NCBI GenBank assembly: GCA_965240325.2
Contig: OZ251239.1
Location: 806,001 to 870,000, forward strand
Length of the DNA stretch: 64,000 nt
Direction of reading: 5' to 3'
From: Rebecca billardiae RCC1528
Lineage: Eukaryota; Haptophyta
Shown in pieces: positions 31,595-43,059 of this stretch. Every line of letters begins with the position of its first letter. Within the stretch, counting starts at the first letter, position 1. A program made the position numbers and the translations under genes. The notes under the pieces are model-generated. The model searched no databases and had not been told where the DNA came from. It was given only the letters and a program-made list of their open reading frames with translations.

Positions 31595-32134
31595 TCATTC
31601 ATGACGGTGGTCTGTGCTGGACGACGAGGCGGCGGGAGTCTCGCCCTTTGGCGGCGTGTCCAGCCGCCGCTCGAGAGACTCGTTTGAGTGGACGATCAGC
31701 TCGACGCTTGCCGGCTTCCACCCGAGTATGCTCGACATGACAGAGCGCTGCTCGCGCATCACGTACGTAGTTCGCTCGCCACCCGCACGCGCCGCGTCCT
31801 TCTGCGCTTCGAGCTCCAGGGCCTCGTGCAGGTCCCGGCGCAGGACGGCCAGTGAGGAGGTGGGCTGCAAGTCGAACAGCGCCTGCAGCGTGCCCTGCTG
31901 CGCGCCAAGAATGGCGCCTATGCTCGCCGACAGCATGGGGACCATCCAGCGCATCTCGCGCGAGATGCGCGGCACCGCGATCGTGGCGGCACGGCCGCCA
32001 ACGAGGCCGACTGCGGCGAAGGCTAGTGCGCTTGTGACGGACGACTTCACCACGTGGATCGCGTTGCCCAAGCTGTTCTCGGGCGCGTGCGAGGCGCGCA
32101 GCCCCGCCATGGGGTCACCGCTGCCGCCGATCAT
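31595..32134 (-). CDS. Hypothetical small membrane protein
   Basis: 179 aa if started at the Met at 32134; the frame extends to 32266 but would then approach the divergent gene at 32305. Two hydrophobic Gly/Ala-rich segments (about 25-50, SALAFAAVGLVGGRAATIAV, and 60-80, MVPMLSASIGAILGAQQG) could be a transmembrane hairpin. They are followed by an amphipathic helix with LRRDLHEALELEAQKDAARA and a polar tail. Such a glycine-zipper hairpin plus coil is common in mitochondrial or organelle membrane proteins, but I recognise no family. It is divergent from the propeller/solenoid gene with about 170 bp between starts. Confidence 0.45.
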   Translation of the reverse strand: MIGGSGDPMAGLRASHAPENSLGNAIHVVKSSVTSALAFAAVGLVGGRAATIAVPRISREMRWMVPMLSASIGAILGAQQGTLQALFDLQPTSSLAVLRRDLHEALELEAQKDAARAGGERTTYVMREQRSVMSSILGWKPASVELIVHSNESLERRLDTPPKGETPAASSSSTDHRHE

Positions 32135-32304
32135 GGTTGCGCGGATGGCGTAGGATGCGGCCGGGATCTTCTCGCGGCTTCCGAGGCAGTCCGGCGCGCC
32201 GGACTCCTGGTGCCGCCTCGGTCGGCGTCGCTCGCCCAGCGCTGGCGAGCCGAGCCAAGCGGACACGGCCCGCGAGCGAGCCAGCCTCGTCGGCGTGCGC
32301 AGCG

Positions 32305-34125
32305 ATGCGCGACCACGCGTCGGCGACGTACGCGTGCGCCCCGACGGACGCGCGCGAGGTGGGGCTCTTCCACCTGCCCTCCTCCACCTGCGTCGCCACG
32401 CGCGCCTTCGACGCCGACGTGCTCTGCGCCGAGGTGGTCGATGTGGGCGACGAGGGCGAGGAGCGCGCGCGCGCGCTCGTGACGACGGCCGACGGCGGGC
32501 TGTTCGGCTGGGAGCCGAGCGCGGCCGGCGACGACGGCTCGTGCGAGACGATGCAGCCCGCGTGCGACCGCGCCATCTGCGCGATGGCGCCCGTCGGCGC
32601 GCAGCTCGGCAGCCGGTACGGCGCGGGGGCGCGCGTGCTGCTCGTCGGCACGAGCGGCGGCGAGGTGCTCGCGACCGACCTGCGCGCCGTGCGCGCGCTG
32701 CCCACGTTCGAGAAGCTGTGGGCGGGCGACACGGCGCGCGGCGCCGTCCTCGCCCTCGAGTTCATCCCGCCGCGCACGCTCGTCCCCGCCGCGCTCGCCG
32801 CGGCCGCGGGCGCGGAGCTCTCGTCGCAGCCGGACGAGCCGGGGCTGCTGCTGGTCGGCCACGCGTCGGGCGGGCTGGACGTGGTGGCGCTCGGCCCGAC
32901 GCTCGAGCTGTCGGCGCGGGTGCACACGCTCGAGGTGGGCGGGCCCGTGCGCTCCGCCCTCGCCCAGCCCGTCTGCGCCGCGCTCGGCGCGCGCGAGCGC
33001 GTCGCGATCTGGGTGGCGGCGGACGACGGCGGCGGCGGCGGCGCGGGCCGGCGGCGCGGCGCCGCGGGCGCGTCCGTGCAGCTGTGCGAGCTGGAGCGCG
33101 GCGCGGGCGGCGGCGCGCGCGTGCTGCCGCGGTACGTGGCCGCCGAGCTCAGCCTCCCCGCGGACGACGTGCTCGACGTCCGCCCGGCGCCGTGCCGCGC
33201 GCCGCACGGCGCGCGCGCGCTCGCGCTCGTGCTCACGCGCGCGCGCGGCGGCGCGGTGCTGCGCGTGTCCGCGCTCGACGTGAGCGCGCTGCTGCGCTCG
33301 GCGGACGCGGACGCGCGGCTGACCGCGGCGGCGCCGGCGGAGCTGTGCGCGCTCGACGCCGACGAGCGCCTCGCCGCCGCGGCGAGCGCCCCCGGCTCCG
33401 CCGACGCGCCGCGGCTGCACGTGCGCGCGCTGTCCGACAGCGGCGCCGTGCTGCCGCTGGAGACGGCGGCGCCCGCGGGCGGCGCCGGCTGGGCGGCGGC
33501 GGTGCGCGCGGCGGTAGGCGCGGCGGGCGACGGCGTGACGCTGCCCGCGGCGCACCCGTCGCACGCGCCCCGCCCGAGCGTGCGCGCCCACGTCCTCGGC
33601 GGCGGCCGCGCGCTCGGCGTGCACGTCACCTCGCGCGCCGCGGCCGCGCTCGACGCGCTCTCGGCGCGCGCGGGGCGCGCGCTGCAGGACGACGGCACGG
33701 CCGAGGCGCTGTGGCGCGAGTGCTGGCGCGCGGGCGTGCTGCGCGGCGTGTGCGCGGGCGAGGGCGCGGGCGGGCGCCTCGCCGCCGCCGACGACCTGCT
33801 GCTCCTCGACCTCGAGCAGGTCGCGCAGGCGCAGCCCGCGCGCGACGCGGCGGAGGTGTGGCACGCGCTGCGCGCGGCCGCGGGCGGGGACAAGGCGGCC
33901 GCGCTCGCGCTCGCTAGGCTGCAGCTGCTCGAGGCGGGGCTGCGGCACTCGGCGACGGCGGCGGCGGCGGCGGGCGCGGTCGCGGCCGACGGCGCGGCGA
34001 GCGCGAGCGCGCTCCTCGGCGTCAACTCGCGCGACCTCGTCCGCGAGTGGGCGGTGGGCAGCGCGCGCGCGCTCGCGCACGGCGGCGCGCGCGCGCTCCG
34101 AGCGCTCGCGGACGCCGTCGACGGA

Positions 34126-34157
<32 letters not shown>

Positions 34158-36874
34158 CGGCGGCGGCGGCGGGGCCGGCGGCGTGGAGGCGGCGCTGGAG
34201 GCGGCGGCGGGCGCCGACGCGTGCGCGCTCGCCCTCGAGCGGCTGTGCGCGCGCGCCAACGCCCTCGCCGCCGTCCTCGCCACCCTCGCCGCCGCGGACG
34301 GCGCGGACGTTGCCGCGGGCCGGCTGGCGCCCGCGGCGCTTGAGGCTGTGCGCGCGCCGCTCGACGAGCTCGTGTGCGCGGCGCACGCGTGCCGCTGGGG
34401 CGCGTTCCTCTGCGCGCACGCGCTGCTCGTGCCCGCCGCCGCGCGCCACGCCTACCGCCCGCGCGCCGCGCCGCCGCCGCTGCCCTTCCCCCTGCGCCTC
34501 GGCCGCTGCTTTGCGCTCGCAGCGCTCGCGCCGCGCGAGCTCGGCGGCGCGGCGGCTGGCGGCGGCGCCGCCGCCGCCGCCGAGGGCGGCGGCGGCGCGG
34601 CGGGTGTGTTCGGCACGGCGACGGGCGGCGGCGGCGTGTCGATCGGCGGCGCGGCCGAGCTCCTCGACCTCGCCGGCCGCGCGCCCGCCGCGCTCGGCGA
34701 GGCCGTCTACTACGCGCTCTGCGCGGGCGCGCTGCGCGCGGCGCGCGCGCCGGCGGGCGGCGGCGCGGACGCGGCTGCGTGCGGCGCGCTGTGGCGCGCG
34801 TGCGCGCTGCTCGAGCGCGGCACGGCGGCGCACGGCGCGGCGCTGCCCGGCGCGCGCGCGCACATCGTGCGCGCCCTCGCGCACGCCGACGCGGGCTGCT
34901 ACCTCGACGCGGCCGCGCACCTCGCGCGGCTCGGCGCCGCGGGCTCGGGCGGCGCGCGCGCGGGCGCGCTCGTCGGCGCCGCCGCGGTCGGCGCGGCGCT
35001 GGCGGACGCGTGCGAGGGCGGCGGCGTGGCGGCGGCGGAGGGCGCGGAGGCGGCGCGCGCGCTGAGCGCGCTGCTCGCGCGCGCGCCCGCCGCCGCGCCC
35101 GCCCCGCGCCCGCAGCCCGACCCCCGCGTCGTCCGCGTCCGGCTGCTGTGCGCGTGCGCGCAGCCGCTGCACGCGTATGCGGCCGCGCGCGCGTGCCCGG
35201 ACGGCAGCGGCTTTGGCGCGCTGCTGGCGGCGCTGCACGCGCGGGGCGAGCTGTGCAGGTGCGCGGCGCGGCGCGCGGCGCGCGGCACGCCGCGGCACCG
35301 CCGCGCGCGCGCGTGGGCGCGCGCCTCACGCGTGCCCCGCCCCATCCGCCGGCCCTCCCGTGCGCGTGTGCGCGTGCGCGTGTGCGTGTGCGTGTGTGTG
35401 CGCGTGCGTGTGTGTGTGCGTGTGCGTGCGTGTGTGCGTGTGTGCGTGTGCGTGTGCGTGCGTGTGCGTGTGTGCGCGCTTGGCTCGCAGCGTGGTGCAG
35501 TGCCCACTCACGGAGGAGGAGCGCGCGGCGCTCGAGGACTTTGCCGCGGCGCGGCCGCAGAGCGCGGCGGCGCACGCCGCGCGCGTCGGGCTGCACGCGC
35601 AGCGTGGCGAGCTCGCGCAGGTGCGTGTGCGTGTGCGCGTGCGCGTGCGCGCGTGTGCGCGTGTGCGTGTGCGCGTGTTGCGCGTGCGCGCGTGTGCGCG
35701 TGTGCGCCCGCCCGCCGCGCGCGCAGCGCCGCAAGGGGCGCCCACGCTGCGCTGGCTGCTCACACGCGCACCGCACCGCACCGCACCGCACCGCAGGCGC
35801 GCGCCGCCGCCGACGCGCTCGGTGCCGCCGCGCTCGGCGAGGGCGGCGCCGAGCTGCGCGGCGCGTCGCGGCTGCTGCTGGAGCTGCTGGGGCCGGAGGC
35901 GGCGGGCGCGGCGGCCGAGCCGCGCGCCGAGGCGGCGGCGGGCGCGGCGCGCGGCGTCGACGGGCGCGGCGCGGCGCCGAGCGCGCGCGCGCGCGCCGAG
36001 CGCGGGCCGCCGCGCTCGGTGCCGCCCGCCTCGCCCGCGCCGGCGTGGGGCCGCGCGTCGGGCACGCCCTACAGCCGCAGCCGCGCGCGCGAGAGCTTGC
36101 TCGCCGCGCTCGCCTCGCCCGCCGCCGCGCGCGGGTCGGCGCTCACGCGCGCGGACGGCGCGCGCGCCTCGGGCGCGCCGCCCGCGCCGCCGGCCGCGCA
36201 CGCGACGCCGACGCGCGCGCTGCTCGGCGCGCCGCCGCCCGCCGCGGGCGGTGCCGACGCGTCGCGCGCGGGCGCGCTCGGCCTGCCGCCGAGTGCGCGC
36301 CCACACGCGCCGGCGGGCTCGGCGCGCGCCGACGCCACCGCCGCCCTCGGCCTGCCATGCGCGAGCTCGCCGGTGCGCGCCCGCCGCCGCGTGCTGCGCG
36401 CCGCGCGCGTGCGCGCGCGCGCCGCCGGCTCACACGCACGCCGCCCGCGCCGACCCCCCCCCCCCCCCCCCCGCGCGCGCGCAGCTGTGCGCGTCCGCCA
36501 CGGCGGCGGCCGCGTGGCCGGGCGCGGCGGGCGCGTCGCCCGGCCTGTGTGGCTGCATGCTCGGCGCAGGCGGCACGGCGCCGCCAGCCCTGCCGCCCAC
36601 GCGGCTGGCCACGCCGCAGCTGCCGGCCGCGCTCGCGCGCTGCACGCCGAGTGGCGCGCGCGCGGACGGCGGTGCTGAGCACGCCGCGCCGTTCAGCGCG
36701 CTCACGAGCGCCACGCACCTGCCCACGCCCAAGCGCTCGTCGCTGCGGCTGCGCGGCGCGGTGCCGCCCTCGCCGCCCACGTGGACGGCGCCGGGCGCGC
36801 GCGCCGCTGGCAGCGCGCCGCCGGGCGGCGGCTGTGGTGGGCAGGGCCTGTTCCACCCGACCGGCGGCGCGTAG
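32305..36874 (+). CDS. Large propeller/solenoid protein, possibly nucleoporin-related
   Basis: Four exons (32305-35258, 35491-35620, 35797-36372, 36485-36874) join with matching phases to encode 1,349 aa. Residues 1 to about 430 form repeated short beta-strand units (VGLFHLPSSTCVATRAF, LLVGTSGGEVLATDL, LLVGHASGGLDVVAL) compatible with a beta-propeller. The middle is helical and Ala-rich with a long poly-Gly run (34,125-34,180). Exon 2 reads LTEEERAALEDFAAARPQSA, then GLHAQRGELAQARAAADAL, which resembles the helical ELYS-type motif of nuclear-pore proteins. The C-terminus is Pro/Ser-rich with TPxR-like sites. Propeller plus solenoid plus disordered tail suggests a scaffold nucleoporin (ELYS or Nup133 type), but similarity is weak. 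Introns 1 and 2 are TG/CG microsatellites and intron 3 holds a run of about 18 C. Confidence 0.6.
35340..35480. repeat. Intronic GTGCGTGT microsatellite
   Basis: Irregular (GT/GC) repeats fill intron 1 of the propeller gene. A related tract fills intron 2 (35621-35705). Confidence 0.85.
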
Positions 36875-37446
36875 CCGTGGGGGCGACGAGCGGCCGGCAA
36901 GCCAACTGTCAACTGAGCGGCACGGCCTAAGCCACACTAGCCAGCGCGCGGTTGGTGCCAAATGCGGTGCCGGCGCGCGCCTGCCAAGCCGGCGCTGACG
37001 GCTGAGCCGGCGGCGCCGAGCGGTGGCCTCGCCGACCATATGATGACTGAAAGTCATAATATAATATCGTGATGAATCGTCGCGTACGTACGTAACTGAC
37101 GCGACTCGGACGCCAGCAGCGTCCGCCCGCACGACTACGAGTGTCATCAGCGCAGCAGATCGATGATATGCATGTATAAACAGCGGGGGCCTAGCGGCCT
37201 TTTCCCGGTGGGGCTGGTCGAACACAGCGCGTCTAGGACGCGACGGAGAAGCTTGCCAGGGCCGGCAGACCCGACGACGATGACGGATGAGACGAGTTGG
37301 CCGTTCAGCGCTGACTAACGGTATCATCCGAGCTGCCGCGTCTTCGCGCGTCGCGTGTGCGATTTAGCCATTAGCCAGGTGCGGCAGCGTGGCTCTCCCA
37401 GTTCTGCAAGGCCCACCGAGGCGCCAGCGAGGCGCGCGTCGATGCA
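36875..37446. other. Intergenic, no gene recognised
   Basis: Unique sequence of falling GC leading to the duplicated block. No supported ORF or RNA. Confidence 0.45.
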
Positions 37447-38191
37447 GTCGATGCAGTCGTCGCTGCGCACGGCCGCTCGGGCACGGCGGCACGGCAACGG
37501 CACGCACCGATCACGCCGTGCGTGCGCGCGTCGGCCATCGACGCGTGGTAGTCGTGCAGCAACTGCAGTCCGCACGTCGTGCGCGCTGCTGCCGCCGTAC
37601 GCCCAGATGGCGCGCGACCGCGTCGGTCCCGGCGGCCTCGCGCGCCGCGCGCGGTTCGGCTCGACGCGCGGCGTGACCCTCGCGGCGCTCCGCGTTGCGC
37701 GCCTCGTCCACGCCGTTCAGCGTGCTCGCCAGCCGCGCTGCGCGAGGCACGCGTCGAGCGCTGCCGGCGTCTCGCAGTTTGGGTGCGAGGCCGCGGGCGC
37801 GCGCGCGCCGGGGCGCGTGGCCTCGTGCGGGTGCACGGCGAGGCGCGCCAGGTCCGTACCGTTACCGTATTGTATAGGCGGTATGAACTGGGTAAGGGGG
37901 TACCGCTAAGATCGCCGCCAGATTTGTGGGAATCGCAACGACATCTCTATGCGGCGCGCGCAAAAATTAACCACATGCGCTTCGATTCCCGAGGCGTGCC
38001 CTAATTGGCGCAAAAATTAACCAAGTGCGTTCTCGATTCCCGAGGCGTGCCTAATCAAAAAACGTTTGAGGCCCCATTGTTCGTATTCCTACTCCGGTAT
38101 TACTTGGGACAGCAGTATTGGACAACCAATTAAAGGGGGTCGGAGCTGGGTCTCCCAGGGCTTTCTCACGAATTAAAATTGTTTAAAGCTG
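37447..38191 (+). repeat. 745-bp direct repeat, copy 1
   Basis: Matches 38288-39032 at an offset of 841 bp with no difference noticed. The first half is GC-rich and the second half AT-richer, with an internal near-tandem repeat of GCGCAAAAATTAACCA...CGATTCCCGAGGCGTGCC. ORFs in it are duplicated too but show no family similarity. Confidence 0.93.
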
Positions 38192-38287
38192 CGCGTCGAT
38201 GCATCCTCCATTAACTCCATTCAGTACTTCGACAGACGAATCAGGAGAGCTGCGCCCTCGTGCCTGTGTCTTTAAATCATAGAATTA
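38192..38287. other. 96-bp spacer between the duplicated blocks
   Basis: Most of its right half belongs to the 59-bp dispersed repeat (38232-38290) that also occurs at 2822-2880. Confidence 0.85.
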
Positions 38288-39032
38288 GTCGATGCAGTCG
38301 TCGCTGCGCACGGCCGCTCGGGCACGGCGGCACGGCAACGGCACGCACCGATCACGCCGTGCGTGCGCGCGTCGGCCATCGACGCGTGGTAGTCGTGCAG
38401 CAACTGCAGTCCGCACGTCGTGCGCGCTGCTGCCGCCGTACGCCCAGATGGCGCGCGACCGCGTCGGTCCCGGCGGCCTCGCGCGCCGCGCGCGGTTCGG
38501 CTCGACGCGCGGCGTGACCCTCGCGGCGCTCCGCGTTGCGCGCCTCGTCCACGCCGTTCAGCGTGCTCGCCAGCCGCGCTGCGCGAGGCACGCGTCGAGC
38601 GCTGCCGGCGTCTCGCAGTTTGGGTGCGAGGCCGCGGGCGCGCGCGCGCCGGGGCGCGTGGCCTCGTGCGGGTGCACGGCGAGGCGCGCCAGGTCCGTAC
38701 CGTTACCGTATTGTATAGGCGGTATGAACTGGGTAAGGGGGTACCGCTAAGATCGCCGCCAGATTTGTGGGAATCGCAACGACATCTCTATGCGGCGCGC
38801 GCAAAAATTAACCACATGCGCTTCGATTCCCGAGGCGTGCCCTAATTGGCGCAAAAATTAACCAAGTGCGTTCTCGATTCCCGAGGCGTGCCTAATCAAA
38901 AAACGTTTGAGGCCCCATTGTTCGTATTCCTACTCCGGTATTACTTGGGACAGCAGTATTGGACAACCAATTAAAGGGGGTCGGAGCTGGGTCTCCCAGG
39001 GCTTTCTCACGAATTAAAATTGTTTAAAGCTG
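38288..39032 (+). repeat. 745-bp direct repeat, copy 2
   Basis: Second copy of 37447-38191. High identity implies a recent event or ongoing gene conversion. Confidence 0.93.
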
Positions 39033-39657
39033 TGTTCACCAGAATATATTTAACGACGTGGTATGCGACAACGGGCAAGCGTCAGGCTCAGAGTGCAGCA
39101 GACACATATAGAATGCGTCCGCGCCTTCCGACCAGGTCAGGCAGTGCGCCACCCGCAGCCCTGCCCCCCTACGGGAGCGGGGGCGGGATGGAGCACCGCC
39201 TCGGCCTGGGGCACGCGGCGGCGACGGCAGATGCCGCCGCGGCCGAGCGCCTTCCGGTGAAGCACTTGGATATATGGACGGAATTAGGCGGTCGAACGAT
39301 GCGCGCTCCGGCGCTCGTCGCCGCCACGCGCACCGGCACGAGACCGAGTCCATCGTCACGCCGCCGGCTATACCTGTTCGGCGCCGTGCCGACTCGGCGT
39401 CGGCGGCGGCGCGCTCGGCGGCGGCGCGCTCGGCGGCGGCGCGCTCGACTGTGAGTGCCAGTGATGCCGCGGCTGGTCCGTGACGACGCGATGATGACGA
39501 GATCGCAGCAACACTTACACGAACGGATTCGGGAGGAGGCTGATGACAGCAGATGATCTTCGCGCGTCAGCCTTCCGTGGTGGGCACGGAGACCTCGGCA
39601 CGATGCCGCTCGACCGCGGGGGGGTGGCGCACGTGCGCCGGCGCACGTGCACGTGTC
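39033..39657. other. Intergenic, 3' side of cycloartenol synthase
   Basis: Contains a short tandem GGCGCGCTCGGCGGC repeat at 39408-39446. No gene supported. Confidence 0.45.
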
Positions 39658-42600
39658 TCACGCCTTGGTCACCTTCGCGTCCGGCTCGTAGTGGCGCGCG
39701 TACCGCGCGAGCGCCCACATGGGGAAGATGTTGCGGTACTGCGTGTACGAGATGCCGCACGCGCGGTTGAACACGCCCGCGATGCCCTCCTGGTCCCAGT
39801 CGCCGTTCTCGCGCTGCTGCGAGATGAGGTAGTCGACGCCGCGGCGCACGGCCGCGCGGTCGGTGGTCTCGGCCGCCATCAGCGCGAGCAGCGCCCACGC
39901 GGTGTTCACCACGCCCGAGCCGCCGTTGCCCCAGCGCTCCATGCCCTTGTGCGCGTACGCCTTGTCATAGCACGAGGTGAAGTCCTCGCCCCAGCCTGCA
40001 GCGGGCGGGGGGCGCGGCGAAGGTGAAGGGGGCGCGGCGGGCGCGTGGCGTGCTGCGCGCTGTGGGCGCGCACCGCCGTTCTGGTTCTGCGTCGAGAGGA
40101 GGAAGGTGCACGCGCGCCGCATCGAGTCGGAGTGCTTGGGCTCGCCCGAGAGCACCAGCCCCTCGACGCCAAACCACGTGCCGTACGTGAAGCAGCAGCC
40201 CCACGAGCCGTACCACGAGCCGTCCGCGCGCTGGATCGACTTGATGAAGCGCCGCCCCGCGGCGATCGACTTGCGCACCTCCGCCGTGCTGCGCGCGGCA
40301 CGCGCGCGAGGGCGGGCGCGGCGGCGCGCGCGAGGCGAGCGCTCAGCGCGGCGCGGCGGCGCGCGGCGCGAGCGCTCGGCGCGGCGCGGCGCGCGCGCGC
40401 CGAGCGCGCACCGGTGGTGCGGGTAGGCCTGGTGGAAGGCGTACACGGCGGAGAGCGAGGCCATCGAGCACTCGACGTACGAGTAGTCGATCATGATGTC
40501 GCCGAACACCTCGGACGGGTTGAGCCACTCGTACCAGCGGTAGCCGCGGTTGTTCTCGTAGGTGGCAAAGCCGCCGTCCACGTTCTGCAGTGTGAGGATC
40601 ACGTTCAGCGCCTTGTACAGCCGCTCCTCGCCGATCACGTCGCAGCGCGCCTTGATCTCGGGCACGTCGCGCATGAGCAGCACCGCCTTGAGCCCCTCCG
40701 CCGTGCAGTCCGAGATCGGCCAGCCGTGCGCCGACGAGGAGAAGGGCCAGCCGCCCTCGCTCACGTGCCGGTAGTAGCGCTTGCGCATCGCAGCGTCCTC
40801 GTACGAGAACGCGGGCGAGGCGCGCGCGGCGGCGGAGCAGAGGATCTGCGTGCGGTCGAGGTAGGCGTACGCCTTGGCGCTCATCTCGGGGTACTCGGCC
40901 ACGAGGCCCGCCTCGGCGAACGCCTGCAGCGCGAAGGACGTGTCCCAGCCCTGCGAGCCGTTGTAGCCCTGCATCTTGCAGCCGTCCTCGGACACCCACA
41001 GGTAGTCGGCCACGCGCAGCAGGTGGCGCTGGAACGCGTCGGTGTGCGGCGTGCGGCCCGCCTCGACGTAGCGCGAGAGCGTGTTCAGCACCTTGTTCAC
41101 CGGGCCGATGTCGACGTAGTTCGTCTGCTCGTCCTCCGCGCCGATGTACTCGATGGCGAACGCGAGGCCTCTCGCGCGCACCGCGGCCTTGAAGGGGCCG
41201 CCCCAGCGCTCGTACACGCCCAGCAGGCCGTTGGCGAGCTTCATCAGCGGGTGGACGGGCGAGTAGTTGTCCACGTCCGCGACGAGGTCGCGCGTCGACG
41301 CCCAGTCGATCGTGCCGTACGGCTGGCAGTACAGCTCCTCGCGCAGCGACGCGACCAGCGGGTCGGTGTGCGCGTGCTCGTACACAAAGCGCTGGCCGTA
41401 CAGGTAGCACATCGGCAGGTACACCATGCGGCAGTGGCACCAGAGGCGGCCGGGGTGGAAGGGGGTCCACTCGGGCAGCAGCCACATCTCGGGCGGGATC
41501 GGGTGGTGCCCCTCCCAGTCCATCACGCCGAGCAGGCACATGTAGAACTTGGCCCAGCTGCCCGTGTAGATGCCGCCGCCGTACGACTGCGCGCGCGCGG
41601 CCGGGCGCGAGCGAGCGAGCGAGCGAGCGAGCGCGCGCGCGAGCGAGCGCGCGGCGGGGCGGCGGGGGCGTGAGGCGGCGCAGGGGCGGCGCAGGGGCGG
41701 CGCAGGGGCGGCGGCGGCGGCGCGCGCGCGCGCGCACGTGGATGAACACCCGCCCCTTCACCATCGCCGGGTCGTCGCGCTGCGTGCCGAGCAGGCGCAG
41801 CGCGAGGTAGCACATGCACGAGCCAAACATCGTCGAGGGCGACTCGATGTGCATGCCCCAGCCGCCGTCGGTCTGCTGGTGCGCGCGCAGGTAGAAGGCC
41901 ATCGCGGCGCGGCGGTCCTTGTCGAGCATCTCCTCCAGCTGCCCCGTGACGTACCACACGACCACCAGCCCGGGCATGAGGAAGTGCGGCCCGCCGTAGT
42001 CGCCCGCCCAGTGGCCGTCGTCCGCCTGCAGCACCTCGTACCACGCCATCGCCTTGCGCACGCACTCGAGCACGGTGGCGGGGGCCCACGAGGCGTCGGG
42101 CACCTTGCCGCCCTTGCGCGTCCACGCGGCCACGCGCTGTGCGCGCCACAGGTCGTCGCGCGGGTTCGGGTTCACCGCCGGGTTGAAGGCGCTCTTCTCG
42201 ACGCCAGACGCGCCCGCGGGCCGGTGCCAGATCTGCCGGCCCGCCGCCTCGCCCGTCAGCTTCTTGCCGCTGGAGAGCGCCGCCTCCGTGATCTTGTGCG
42301 ACTCCTCGGCGACGGCGCACTGCCACCCCGCGTCGAGGCGCCACTCCACGTCCGGCCACTGCGGCTCGCGCAGGATGCGGTGCTCGCGCGGGCCGCCCGG
42401 GTGGCTCGCGTGCGCGCCGCACACGTAGTACACGCACCCGAGGCCGAGGCCGCACAGCGCGGCGTACACGCCCGGCTCGGGGAGCAGCGGCAGGAGGAGG
42501 GCGAAAGGCGCGAAGATGCACGCCGTCGCGAGCAGCGAGAACTCGCCGCGCGAGTTGTCGTACCCGAGCACGCGCGTGCAGTACCCGCCGCCCGAGTTGG

Positions 42601-42787
42601 TGCCGAGCGCGGAGAGCGGCACCGCCGCGAGCGCGTGGCCAAAGACGAGGAGCGCGAGCGCGGAGAGGAGGAAGGCCTCGGCGCCGGCGGGCAGGACGGC
42701 GTCGATAGAGGCGGGGAGCACCGCGACGCGGCACGCGACGCGCGCCGCGTCGAGCGCACCCAGCGCGGCCTCGAGCGCGGCGAGCAT
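39658..42787 (-). CDS. Cycloartenol synthase (oxidosqualene cyclase) with N-terminal membrane extension
   Basis: Four exons, complement of 41738-42787, 40412-41586, 40074-40288 and 39658-39995, with phases that match exactly, giving 925 aa. All three introns start GTGCGC. The enzyme cyclises 2,3-oxidosqualene, the first committed sterol step, on ER membranes. The catalytic acid motif is DCTAE (643-647). The preceding HGWPI (H637, I641) matches the His/Ile pair that marks cycloartenol synthase; animal and fungal lanosterol synthases differ here. QW repeats are visible (DDGHWAGDYGG, DGSWYGSWG, NGDWDQEG). Known enzymes are about 760 aa. Here about 140 extra N-terminal residues carry three likely membrane helices (36-60, 84-103, 106-124), so the enzyme may be a true transmembrane protein. 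It is divergent from NDUFS4. Confidence 0.93.
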
Positions 42788-43059
42788 CCGGCCTGGCGCA
42801 GATGGGCGGTGGGTGCGATTCACGCGCAGCGAATGATGCGCGCCACGCCGGCCGGACGCCCGGTGGGTGGCACGCCCACCGCCGAAGGGAAAAGGCCAGC
42901 AGAAATCGCGCCGCTGATCTAAATCTAAATCGGCGCGCGCTTCTGGGTTGTCCGCCGCCATTTTCAATTTCCGGCATATCAATCCGGGGACTGCTCCAGT
43001 CGGGTCCCGTAGGGCTCGGGCGCCTCGGACAGCGAGGGCCGCTCGGCAAGTGGTGGGCG
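42788..43059. promoter_or_regulatory. Shared divergent promoter region, sterol cyclase and NDUFS4
   Basis: 272 bp between the two start codons, inferred from gene arrangement. It includes AT-richer sequence around 42910-42985. No specific motif is claimed. Confidence 0.4.

Noticed and set aside
32131-35298. 1,055-codon minus-strand ORF opposite the propeller gene
   Set aside because: A shadow of GC-rich codons, Arg/Ala dominated; the plus strand has coherent repeats and splice phases.
36453-36470. Run of about 18 C residues as a possible assembly gap
   Set aside because: It falls inside an intron with intact splice sites, so it is more simply a homopolymer in the polypyrimidine region.
35259-36678. 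Single 1,513-codon ORF for the propeller gene without introns
   Set aside because: It reads through TG/CG microsatellites as Arg/Val/Cys repeats; the four-exon model preserves phase and ends in a sensible C-terminus.
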